A stretch of 64,000 nt of DNA from Ferruginibacter sp. (GTDB lineage Bacteria; Bacteroidota; Bacteroidia; Chitinophagales; Chitinophagaceae): NCBI GenBank assembly GCA_025963635.1, contig JAOQAK010000070.1:1-64000 (forward strand), written 5' to 3'. Shown in pieces: positions 51,135-59,661 of the stretch; the stretch's first letter is position 1; each line of letters opens with the position of its first letter. Below the pieces are notes generated by a model, which was not told the origin of the DNA, did no database searches, and saw only the letters and a list, made by a program, of their open reading frames with translations. A program made the translations under genes and the position numbers.

Positions 51135-53774
51135 TTATTTACTTTTTAGTGTATTTACCTTTTTACCCGGCTTAGCATTGTTCACAGCATTAGCCTTTCC
51201 TACCGCGATCAAATTTGCAAACAAGCGATATGCACCCGGCACTCCAGTTGGCAATTCCCTAAAAAAAACAAGGCCTGTATACACAAATCTCCCTTTCCCA
51301 TAATTGGCTATGATCAAACTGCCATCCTGCTCTTCTTCGCCGGGATCTTTCATACTCAAAATCCGTTGGTAGCTGCTGTCTGCTTTTTCTGCATTGTAAA
51401 TACTGCGTTCCTGTATCCATCCTTCAAAATCCTGCTGGGTAATTTTATTAGGATAATTTAATGCGGGATGTTCTGGCAATAAGAAATGAACGGTGGCATT
51501 TTCATCCGTTACCCGGTTACGACTGATCGTAAACGGATAAGGAGAAATCTTTGCTTTTACCGGACCGATTTGGTTACTGGTATTGTATTGTGCCAGTAAT
51601 ATACCGCCATCGTATACATATTGCATCAATGAATTGTAACTATTATTCAGCCATTCGTTCACGTTGTATGCTCTTACACCAGCTACAATTGCATCATACT
51701 GTTGCAGGTTTCCTCCCCTGATATCCTTTTCTGAAAGCATCACCACTTTGTATCCCATTTCAGTTAACGCCTCAGGCACCTTATCACCGGCTCCCGGGAT
51801 ATAACCTACCAGTTTACCCGCAATTTTAAGATCCATTTTCAATAGGGTTACCCTGTCATAATAATTGTAAAATATATCGGGGATATGGTCGTACTTAATT
51901 TTGGTGAGTGAAAGAAACTGGTCATTTTTAAATGGCTTTGCAGAAAATTGTCCACCCAAATATTCTTTTGAATCCTTCTTTAACGAATTACTGTTTAGTT
52001 GCACATTGATACTTCTTACTTCTGCCTTTGAAACATTTACCAATGAATCAAACAGTGTGCGGGTATAACCGTTCCACGTGTACTTGAATTTTGCTGTATC
52101 CGCCAGCTTAGCGTTAAACTGTAGTGTGAAGCCGATATTTTTCTTTAGATTTTTATCATCATTTTTAAAGATGATCAAATGTTGTTTGCTGTTTACAAAA
52201 ACAGGATTTACAACCTGGATGGGCTGATATAATTCTCCTTTTACCGGATCAGTATATTTGAATAAAATGGGTCTAAAGAAGTTATATACTTTACCAGCAA
52301 TGGTCACCTGGAAATTAGCCGTATAATCATAATTTTCCGCTACACCGATCAGCGATTGATTGCTTACATCAAAACTGCCGTTTCCTTTCTCCAATCCTTT
52401 TTCGAGCCAATAAGGCTGTGAGGCCGGTGTAATATCACTGATAGGAATGGTGATACTATTCGTTTTATTTTCATTCGTTTGGATATTGTCAAAAGTATAA
52501 TTATTGCCCATAACGGATACCATTGCCCTGTCAATGGCAATACCCATCCTGTTGTTGAAAACGAGGTTTATTTTCATACTGTCGCCAATAACATTCAGCT
52601 GTTGACTGGCAGTAGCTTCCATGAACAAACCGCCTGCATTTTCTATCAATTTATCAATAAAAAAATCCTTACTGTTTCTCCAGAATTGATTGTTTTGATA
52701 CCGCGGATCAAGCCGCTGTCTATCCAGGTAGTTGCGTGATTTTTCTTGTTGTGAAGTACCAAAACTGCGAAGTGTGCTGGTAATTGAATCCGGCAACTGG
52801 TCAACTGTTCGCTTTAAACTGATCAATGACCCGATTGACTTTTCAGGATGTTGCGGATCAAAATTGCTGATGATGGCATTCACTGAATCAGTCAACGCTG
52901 GTTTATCCATTCTACCCCAGCCCGTCTCAACTCCTTCCATGAGATCGTTCATTGGTTTATCGCCCTTTACCGCTGAAAAATATTCAATCGCCGTACCCCG
53001 TTGCGCTGCTACGCCAAATCCCTGGCTTTTGTGCTGGCTACGGCTGAGGGCAGCCATTTCGCCATACCCTTTTCCCAGTAATGGATTGTAATTACCCACA
53101 TCCAGTTTGAACTGGTCTTCGGCAGTGGTGTTGGTATTACCAAAATTGAAAGTGTTCCATACAATCCGTTTGGCCTGCCAAGCTGTTACGCCTTGTGATA
53201 ATTGTTCCGGGAATTTTGTAGCATCCGCTGCTGCATCAAAAGCTTCCCTGGCCAGTATCGCCGAAGCTGCGTGATGCCCATGACCCGCCCTGCTATCCGG
53301 GGGAAAACGGGTGATGATGACATCGGGCCTAAACTTCCTGATCACCCATACCACGTCACTCAAAATTTTATCGTGCCCCCATGTTTTAAGCGCCTCTTCT
53401 GAAGTTTTGCAAAAACCAAAATCGTAAGCACGGGTAAAAAATTGTTCTGCGCCATCGATTCTGCGGGCTGATAACAATTCCTGCGTACGGATTAAGCCCA
53501 GGTCGATCCCCTGTTCATCTCCAATTAAATTTTGCCCTCCATCTCCCCTCGTTAAACTCAGGTAGCCCGTGCGGTACAATTTTTCATTTGCGAGATAAGC
53601 CAGCAACCTTGTATTTTCATCATCCGGATGTGCAGCGATGTACAAAACCGAATTCAATACATTCAGTTTTTTGATCTGCAATAAAATTTCTGATGAAGTA
53701 TATGTTTTTGGAGTTTGGGCGAAGGCAGAAAGGGAAATAATTACAATAATAAAAACAAGTAAAGCTTTGCGCAT
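51135..53774 (-). CDS. Secreted PIG-L family deacetylase, large form
   Basis: 879 residues from an ATG at 53774. The signal peptide is MRKALLVFIIVIISLSAFAQ. The PIG-L/LmbE domain (about 35-270) has the zinc motif AAHPDDE, then SLTRGDGGQNLIG, RKFRPDVIITRFPPDSRAGHGHHAAS with the distal His pair. A middle beta-rich region and a C-terminal GATase-like part with VGYIPGAGDKVPEALTEMGYKV and YDAIVAGVRAYNV follow, ending NYGKGRFVYTGLVFFRELPTGVPGAYRLFANLI. The likely activity is removing N-acetyl groups from an amino-sugar-containing substrate in the periplasm or outside the cell. It heads the operon with the microprotein and symporter. Confidence 0.88.
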   Translation of the reverse strand: MRKALLVFIIVIISLSAFAQTPKTYTSSEILLQIKKLNVLNSVLYIAAHPDDENTRLLAYLANEKLYRTGYLSLTRGDGGQNLIGDEQGIDLGLIRTQELLSARRIDGAEQFFTRAYDFGFCKTSEEALKTWGHDKILSDVVWVIRKFRPDVIITRFPPDSRAGHGHHAASAILAREAFDAAADATKFPEQLSQGVTAWQAKRIVWNTFNFGNTNTTAEDQFKLDVGNYNPLLGKGYGEMAALSRSQHKSQGFGVAAQRGTAIEYFSAVKGDKPMNDLMEGVETGWGRMDKPALTDSVNAIISNFDPQHPEKSIGSLISLKRTVDQLPDSITSTLRSFGTSQQEKSRNYLDRQRLDPRYQNNQFWRNSKDFFIDKLIENAGGLFMEATASQQLNVIGDSMKINLVFNNRMGIAIDRAMVSVMGNNYTFDNIQTNENKTNSITIPISDITPASQPYWLEKGLEKGNGSFDVSNQSLIGVAENYDYTANFQVTIAGKVYNFFRPILFKYTDPVKGELYQPIQVVNPVFVNSKQHLIIFKNDDKNLKKNIGFTLQFNAKLADTAKFKYTWNGYTRTLFDSLVNVSKAEVRSINVQLNSNSLKKDSKEYLGGQFSAKPFKNDQFLSLTKIKYDHIPDIFYNYYDRVTLLKMDLKIAGKLVGYIPGAGDKVPEALTEMGYKVVMLSEKDIRGGNLQQYDAIVAGVRAYNVNEWLNNSYNSLMQYVYDGGILLAQYNTSNQIGPVKAKISPYPFTISRNRVTDENATVHFLLPEHPALNYPNKITQQDFEGWIQERSIYNAEKADSSYQRILSMKDPGEEEQDGSLIIANYGKGRFVYTGLVFFRELPTGVPGAYRLFANLIAVGKANAVNNAKPGKKVNTLKSK

Positions 53775-53819
53775 AGATAAATTTGATTAACGAATGTAAG
53801 TTAATGGCTAAATGAGCCA

Positions 53820-53999
53820 ATATGGCTTATAATAAAAGACTTACTGTTGATATCACTTGTAAGTTTAACAAATAATTTAAGTTTTGAAGTGCGTACCGAA
53901 TCCATAGGGATGGTTAAAATTTGGCGCAATGGTCAGGGAAAAAATTGAGTTTTTGCTGGTTGAATCAATCGATCAATCTATAGAAGATAATTTTACCTG
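53820..53999. other. Spacer upstream of the PIG-L operon
   Basis: A short inverted repeat TGGCT/AGCCA lies at about 53801-53815. No exact TAnnTTTG box was found upstream of the PIG-L start; TACATTCG on the minus strand is one mismatch away. Confidence 0.3.
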
Positions 54000-56501
54000 C
54001 TATTGTCCCACCAAAAAAACGGCATTGGCAAACAGCATTTTTCCATTTTCCCAAAAGCAGCGAAAGATTGGATTATCTGCAAGATAAACGACACTTCCCC
54101 TACCATAATCCTGCACCCCGATTGATAATCCCTCTTTGATCTTCTCTTTAAGATTGGTGCCCACAAAACCTGCTGTATAGCTGTCCTTTTTTATGATGCC
54201 TACATTCCAACCATCTTTTAAATACTCGTACATATTAGCATCCTGTTTCAGGTTATAAAAATAATTGGGGAAACCAAGTGCCAGGGGATGTGAATTGTCT
54301 AATTCAATTTTATAAATAGCACCGGCGATATTGCTCATAATACCCCGATGTTCACTCTCCTCAAACTTTTTAATTTCGCTATAAGCCAGTGGTTTATCTT
54401 CCTTCTTTTCTTCTTCATTCTTTTTTACTTTGATATTCCAATCACCGGCAGCCATTTGCGCCACTGCATTTTCCATAGCAATCAATTTACCTCCCTGCCT
54501 CACCCATGTCTTCAGGTCTTTATCGCCATCTTTATCCGTTAGGAATTTGTATTTTCCGTTGGGTAAAATAAGTACATCAATATTCTTCCAATCTACCGTT
54601 CCGGTTTCTTCTGCATTGATGAGCGTAATGGGATAATTCAATTGCTGGTCAAACAAAAACCAAACCTCTCCCGCCGCACTCGCATCTACGCCTTTTCCTG
54701 TTAGCATTGCCACCCTTGGCTGGGTGATATAATGCACCTTATCACTTCCAAAATCAGCCCCCGCTTCTACAAACCCGGATGAAATGGGCGCAATACTCAC
54801 ATCAAATTGTTCAGCAGCTTTTGCAAACGCTTCCATCTTTCCTTCATTTCCTTTTTTAAGAATGATCATCGCACCCCTTTTGAACACTGCTCCATTAAAG
54901 CTGAAATCTTTTTCAGCATACCTGACCCGAATGCCCGCTTTCACAATCGCCGCTAAAAACTTCGCGTCTTCAAAAGAAGCATAGCGCACGAGGTAACCAT
55001 AGGACGTTGCAGGAATGGAGTGATCTACTGCCTTGCTTATATAATTAGTTACAGCCACTTTCTCCTTAACTGCGTACGCCTGCAGTCCATACACATACGG
55101 CAACGCCCAGGCCGTAATATCATAGGTTGCTGAATCAATCAGTTTAGAACGAGGTTCAAACAAAACCTTTGCCAGTACCCCTTTTGGCTGGTAAGTACTT
55201 ACCACCAGGCTATTGGCAGTTGTGAAGGATTCTTCTTTCCCTGTAAAATAATTAAATCCTTTTAAAGAAGCGCTGCCAGCAGTACCATAGGTGATGCCGT
55301 TCATCTCAAGCAAATGCTTGAAGGCATTCATCTTATTGGTACCATCATCTTTTATTACAAAAGATTTGTATTCTCCAACACCATTATTTTTACTGTCTTC
55401 AAAAAAGCGTTTAAATTCTTTTACCAAACCAGCTGTATTTTTTGATGCGATTTCAAGGGTGCTCATACTGGTGGTAAAATGATGGGCGATCCTGTCTTTA
55501 AGTGTTAGCGTATCTCCATTGGCAATTACCACGGCAGAGCCAGCCCGGCCACCGCCACCCTGTTCAAAAGTCATCCCGATACTTCCATTATACAGCGGAT
55601 AGGTATCCCCATAGGAAGGGTAAAACAAATCAAACACTTCCTTGGTAAAATACAGCCATCCTTTTTCATCAAAATACTTAGCATTGTTTTTTCCGACCAC
55701 CACCTGGAAATTTCGCTGCCAGGGAGTAATCACTTCATGATACGGCTCTGCTGCGGGGGCAAAATAATAGGGGCTATTAAAACTTTGCTCATGGTAATCG
55801 CTGTGCACCTGGGGCATCCACCGGTTGTATTGTATCATCCGTTGCTGTGTTTCCACCTGGGTTTGCCAGGCCCAATCTCTGTTGAGATCAAAATTGTAGT
55901 GGTTGTATCTTCCACCTGGCCAGGGTTCACTGTGTTCCCTGCCATTGCGATCGGGGTTGGCGTCTTTTCCTTCCATTTGCATAAACCAGTTTACATATCG
56001 GTCACGCCCGTCAGGATTAATACAAGGGTCAATGATAACTATTATATTTTTTAGGTATTCCTTCGTTTGTGCGTTAGCGGGGTTAAGCAGTTCAAACAAT
56101 GTTTTCATAGCCACTTCACTGCTGCTGGTTTCATTGCCATGTACATTATAGCTGAGCCACACAATGGCCGGAGCAGTTATATCGCCCGGCTTATCATTCA
56201 ACATACCGGTTAAACGAAGATTATTTTTCCTGATTTCTTCCAGTTTGGGCAGATTTTCTTCTGAGGCGATCAATGCCAGTAACAAAGGCCGCCCTTCACT
56301 GGTTTCGCCATACTGCTGCAGTTTCATCATCTGTGGTTTGGCAGCGGCCGCCTGTTGAAAGTAGCTGACAATTTTATGATGAGGAGTAAATTTTTCACCC
56401 AACTGGTAACCTAAAAATTCATCCGGACTTTTAATTTGCTGTCCAAAAGCAGGAAGGCAAAAAATGACAACCCCGAAAATAAATGATGACAATTGCTTCA
56501 T
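54000..56501 (-). CDS. Secreted M14-type zinc carboxypeptidase, large form
   Basis: 833 residues from the ATG at 56501. A TTG lies six bases upstream. The signal peptide is followed by the M14 domain at about 60-340. The zinc ligands are in SYNVHGNETSSSEV (HxxE) and VHSDYHEQS, and the substrate Arg region is in DPCINPDGRDRYVNW and FDLNRDWAWQTQVE. The C-terminal 450 residues are beta-rich and end in a GATase-like domain (AMENAVAQMAAGDWNIKV to RGSVVYLADNPIFRCFWENGKML). Such two-part exopeptidases are common in Bacteroidota. It probably trims peptides in the periplasm or outside. It is on the same strand downstream of the TonB-dependent receptor. Confidence 0.9.
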   Translation of the reverse strand: MKQLSSFIFGVVIFCLPAFGQQIKSPDEFLGYQLGEKFTPHHKIVSYFQQAAAAKPQMMKLQQYGETSEGRPLLLALIASEENLPKLEEIRKNNLRLTGMLNDKPGDITAPAIVWLSYNVHGNETSSSEVAMKTLFELLNPANAQTKEYLKNIIVIIDPCINPDGRDRYVNWFMQMEGKDANPDRNGREHSEPWPGGRYNHYNFDLNRDWAWQTQVETQQRMIQYNRWMPQVHSDYHEQSFNSPYYFAPAAEPYHEVITPWQRNFQVVVGKNNAKYFDEKGWLYFTKEVFDLFYPSYGDTYPLYNGSIGMTFEQGGGGRAGSAVVIANGDTLTLKDRIAHHFTTSMSTLEIASKNTAGLVKEFKRFFEDSKNNGVGEYKSFVIKDDGTNKMNAFKHLLEMNGITYGTAGSASLKGFNYFTGKEESFTTANSLVVSTYQPKGVLAKVLFEPRSKLIDSATYDITAWALPYVYGLQAYAVKEKVAVTNYISKAVDHSIPATSYGYLVRYASFEDAKFLAAIVKAGIRVRYAEKDFSFNGAVFKRGAMIILKKGNEGKMEAFAKAAEQFDVSIAPISSGFVEAGADFGSDKVHYITQPRVAMLTGKGVDASAAGEVWFLFDQQLNYPITLINAEETGTVDWKNIDVLILPNGKYKFLTDKDGDKDLKTWVRQGGKLIAMENAVAQMAAGDWNIKVKKNEEEKKEDKPLAYSEIKKFEESEHRGIMSNIAGAIYKIELDNSHPLALGFPNYFYNLKQDANMYEYLKDGWNVGIIKKDSYTAGFVGTNLKEKIKEGLSIGVQDYGRGSVVYLADNPIFRCFWENGKMLFANAVFLVGQ

Positions 56502-56546
56502 AAACAAAATGAAAATTAAAATAAAATGGGAAGATAAGAATTAATC

Positions 56547-56577
56547 GGCCCCCTGCCCCCCAAGGGGGGTTCTTGAT
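56547..56577. repeat. Palindromic spacer element, copy 3
   Basis: The pattern is CGGCC, CCCTGCCCCCC, AA, GGGGGG, TTCTTGAT, with a perfect 6-bp stem at 56556-56561/56564-56569. It aligns with the element at 47881-47915. Confidence 0.7.
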
Positions 56578-56703
56578 GCCTTTAACTTTTTAATCCATTT
56601 GCATAGGGTAGGGTGATCATTGTATTTTCTTTCGGTTTTCCATTACGCCCCCTTGTCGTAACTGTTTAGTGGCTGGTGAAGCTTTTATGTTGCCCGTACA
56701 ATA

Positions 56704-56738
56704 TTAACCCCCGATCACGGCTATTGAACGGGGGTTAA
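56704..56738 (-). terminator. Intrinsic terminator of the TonB-dependent receptor gene
   Basis: A perfect 10-bp stem TTAACCCCCG/CGGGGGTTAA with a 15-base loop lies 26 bases beyond the receptor stop codon. The T-run is weak on the minus strand. Confidence 0.65.
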
Positions 56739-56763
56739 AAATGGATGAACAATTAATATTTCA

Positions 56764-59580
56764 TTAACGGCCGGGGGCAATATTAAATGAAACCCTTGCA
56801 AAAACATATCTTCCATTAAAGCCCATTTGCTGCACTCTCCTGCTGTAAATAAATCTACCAGATGATACATTCCCGCTGTGTGTATGTTTATCCTGGTAAG
56901 TATCGAAAATATTGTTAGATCCAAGCGTTAGCGTGAAATCCTTTGTAAGGTCGTAGCTCACAGACAGATCAGTAACTGTTTTAGGGCTAAACTCCTGATC
57001 GAGTGTTTCCTTTTGGCCTGTAAATGCATTTACAGGAAAAGCCGTTGGATTAGCAGGATTGATACTTGGATCAAGATAAGTTACCTTTCCAAAATAAGCC
57101 AGCCTCAACATTACACCGAGTTTCCTGTGATTATAGTTGATGGTAAAATTGCCCTTTGAAGTGGGATTGGCAACTTCAATCCTGCTCTGGTCTTCGCGGT
57201 TAAAGTAATTTGCCAGTTGCCCCGAATTAACTAAGATGTCAGACGCTTTGATAACCGGTTTGCCATCAGCTCCTTTTATTACTTCGTTTTTTATGAAGGT
57301 GGCGGCAAGTGTAAAGCGAAGCTTATTTTCATCAGCAAAACTTGTTCGATAGCTTACCACTGCCTCGAGTCCTTTGGCACGGGTATCGATCGCATTGGTG
57401 AAAAAGTTTGCTGTAGTGGCGCCATTGTCTTTCAGTAACTGGGTTAAAGTAGCATTGGTTCCGCCGGTAAAATTGTTGGTAAGAATGATCCTATTTTTAA
57501 TATTGATCAGGTAGCCATCTACCGTAATTTCCAACCCTCTTACCGGAGAAGTAGTAAATCCAACGGAGTAATTTTGTGAAGTTTCTTCTTTCAACTTTGG
57601 AATGCCCAGTATCTCCGCCGGTTTGCTGTCGTTGGTAAAAGTGCCGCTTTCTGTAGCAACCAGGCCAGAAGAAGTTGATACAAATAAAGTGTTGGTTTTT
57701 GCATAATACTTTTGCTGCATGGAAGGCGCCCTGAAACCACTGGAAGATGCTCCTCTTACAGTAAAGTGGTCACTTATTTTATAACGCGTGGCTACCTTGT
57801 AATTAAGGGTGCTTCCAAAATCTGAATAGTTTTCAAAGCGCAGCGCCATTTCAACCAGCCATTTTTTTGTAAAATCCTGCTCTAAGTCAACATACAAACC
57901 AATATTATTTCTTGAATGCTTATTTGCATAAGCCGGGATGAAACCAGCGAATACCTGTGCTCCTGCCGCGGCCCCAGAGTTGGTGTTATAATTTTTGTAG
58001 GATGCTTCCTCACCGGCATGCTGTGCATATTGATCGATCCTTAGCTCAGCTCCATAAGCCACATTGAGCCCTTGCAGCACATCAAAATTGCGGGTAATAT
58101 CTGCGTTGACGGTATTTTGCAAAAATTTCAACCCGCCCGCGTTAAACTTGGTTTGTGGTGTGCCGGTAGATACGGCAAATTGGGTGTAGTTGATAGAATT
58201 ATCCACGTTGAAATCGAAATTATTTACTCCGAGGGTATTGGATAAACTGGCGTTCCATTTGCCGAGTTTGCCCTCCAGTCCAACTGAAAAAGAGTAATCT
58301 TTTATATCCGTTTTGATGAGGGGCAAAAATCCATTTGGATAAAGCGCAAAGGTTTGAGGAGCATAAATGGTAGCAGCCGTACTGATGGCAGAAGGATAGC
58401 GGAATACCCCGGCAGCTTCACCACTTTTTTGACTATATCCCCCAAACACTTTAAGCTTCCAATTATTACTCAAATTATAGCCGGCGTTCAAAATGAATGC
58501 GCCACTTGAAATGCGTGAATTTCCAATGCGCATATCAAAATTATCCCTTGTTAATCCACGGGCGCTCAGAATTGAATCATCTTTGTTAACTCCGTTTACA
58601 TTCGCATATACAGCGCCGGTATATGTGCCGGCGCGGTTAGACCTATTTCTTAAGGAATATTCTCCCGTAAGGTTTATAAATCCTTTTTTATTGAGATCGA
58701 TGCCATAATTCAATCCTGCCTGGAAGGCCCCTCCGTCATGCACACTCACCTCTTTTGGTGAAGAATTATTTAGTTTACCAAAAGCATAATTCTTTGGATA
58801 GCTGGAAATATTTTCTCCGTACGAAATGTTTCCACTCAGGGTGTTGGTAGTGTTTTTCAGCACAATATTGATCACACCTGCTATTGCATCTGATCCGTAT
58901 TGAGCTGCGGCGCCATCCCTTAATACTTCTACCCTTTCAATGGAAGAAACAGGAATGGTGTTGAGATCGGTTCCCACTTGTCCGCGGTTAACCGTTCCGT
59001 TTACATTTACTAATGCAGATTGGTGACGTCTTTTGCCATTCACCAACACTAGTATCTGGTCGCTGCCGAGGCCTCTCAGTTGCGCCGGATCCACATGATC
59101 GGTTCCGTCAGAAACCGTTTGCCGGCTCGACTGGAAAGATGGGGCAGAAAAAGTGAGCAGCTGGTTCAGATCTATTTGTCCAACTTCCTTTGCCATGGTA
59201 GCCACCGGTATCACATCTACCGGCACAGGGGTTTGAACTTTTGTACGGGACAAATTTCTTGAACCGATCACCGTTATTTGAATTTCATCTACTGAAGGTT
59301 TTAGTCCAATGGAAAAATTAGTTGCCGGTCCGTCAACCTTAATGGAATGCATTTCATAACCGACATAGGTTATAAGTACTGACTTCACATTGCCGGGAAC
59401 TTTTAATGTGAAACTCCCGTCGGGTCCAGTTACCACACCTTCATTACTTCCCCTGGCCACAACGGACGCGGAAACCAGTGGCTCGTTGGTGGTGGCGTCA
59501 AATACTTTACCGGTAATTGTTTTTTGGGAGAATACCCAAATTGGCATAATTATGCCGCAAAGCAGAATAATTTTTCTCAT
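56764..59580 (-). CDS. TonB-dependent outer-membrane receptor with CarboxypepD_reg-like N-terminus
   Basis: 938 residues from an ATG at 59580. A signal peptide ending VFSQ precedes a carboxypeptidase-regulatory-like domain (KTITGKVFDATTNEPLVSASVVA, to about 105). The plug domain (about 120-235) has SFQSSRQTVSDGTDHVDPAQLRGLGSDQILVLVNGKRRHQSALV and VEVLRDGAAAQYGSDAIAGVINIVLK, both classic. A long 22-strand-type barrel follows to the C-terminus. The VNVNGTVNRGQVGTDLNTIP region resembles iron/peptide-type receptors rather than SusC, and no SusD gene is adjacent. It probably imports a ligand linked to the adjoining M14 peptidase or gamma-glutamyltransferase. That link is inference from neighbours. 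Confidence 0.92.
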   Translation of the reverse strand: MRKIILLCGIIMPIWVFSQKTITGKVFDATTNEPLVSASVVARGSNEGVVTGPDGSFTLKVPGNVKSVLITYVGYEMHSIKVDGPATNFSIGLKPSVDEIQITVIGSRNLSRTKVQTPVPVDVIPVATMAKEVGQIDLNQLLTFSAPSFQSSRQTVSDGTDHVDPAQLRGLGSDQILVLVNGKRRHQSALVNVNGTVNRGQVGTDLNTIPVSSIERVEVLRDGAAAQYGSDAIAGVINIVLKNTTNTLSGNISYGENISSYPKNYAFGKLNNSSPKEVSVHDGGAFQAGLNYGIDLNKKGFINLTGEYSLRNRSNRAGTYTGAVYANVNGVNKDDSILSARGLTRDNFDMRIGNSRISSGAFILNAGYNLSNNWKLKVFGGYSQKSGEAAGVFRYPSAISTAATIYAPQTFALYPNGFLPLIKTDIKDYSFSVGLEGKLGKWNASLSNTLGVNNFDFNVDNSINYTQFAVSTGTPQTKFNAGGLKFLQNTVNADITRNFDVLQGLNVAYGAELRIDQYAQHAGEEASYKNYNTNSGAAAGAQVFAGFIPAYANKHSRNNIGLYVDLEQDFTKKWLVEMALRFENYSDFGSTLNYKVATRYKISDHFTVRGASSSGFRAPSMQQKYYAKTNTLFVSTSSGLVATESGTFTNDSKPAEILGIPKLKEETSQNYSVGFTTSPVRGLEITVDGYLINIKNRIILTNNFTGGTNATLTQLLKDNGATTANFFTNAIDTRAKGLEAVVSYRTSFADENKLRFTLAATFIKNEVIKGADGKPVIKASDILVNSGQLANYFNREDQSRIEVANPTSKGNFTINYNHRKLGVMLRLAYFGKVTYLDPSINPANPTAFPVNAFTGQKETLDQEFSPKTVTDLSVSYDLTKDFTLTLGSNNIFDTYQDKHTHSGNVSSGRFIYSRRVQQMGFNGRYVFARVSFNIAPGR

Positions 59581-59607
59581 AAAGTAGATTTTAGTTGATG
59601 GTTATTT

Positions 59608-59615
59608 CAAATTTA
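59608..59615 (-). promoter_or_regulatory. Promoter -7 box of the receptor gene (TAAATTTG)
   Basis: TAAATTTG on the minus strand fits TAnnTTTG and lies 28 bases upstream of the start. It lies in the 81-base divergent spacer shared with gamma-glutamyltransferase. Confidence 0.45.
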
Positions 59616-59661
59616 CAAATAAATACCTTCAAATAAGTAATTTTAGATCAAAATATCAGGT

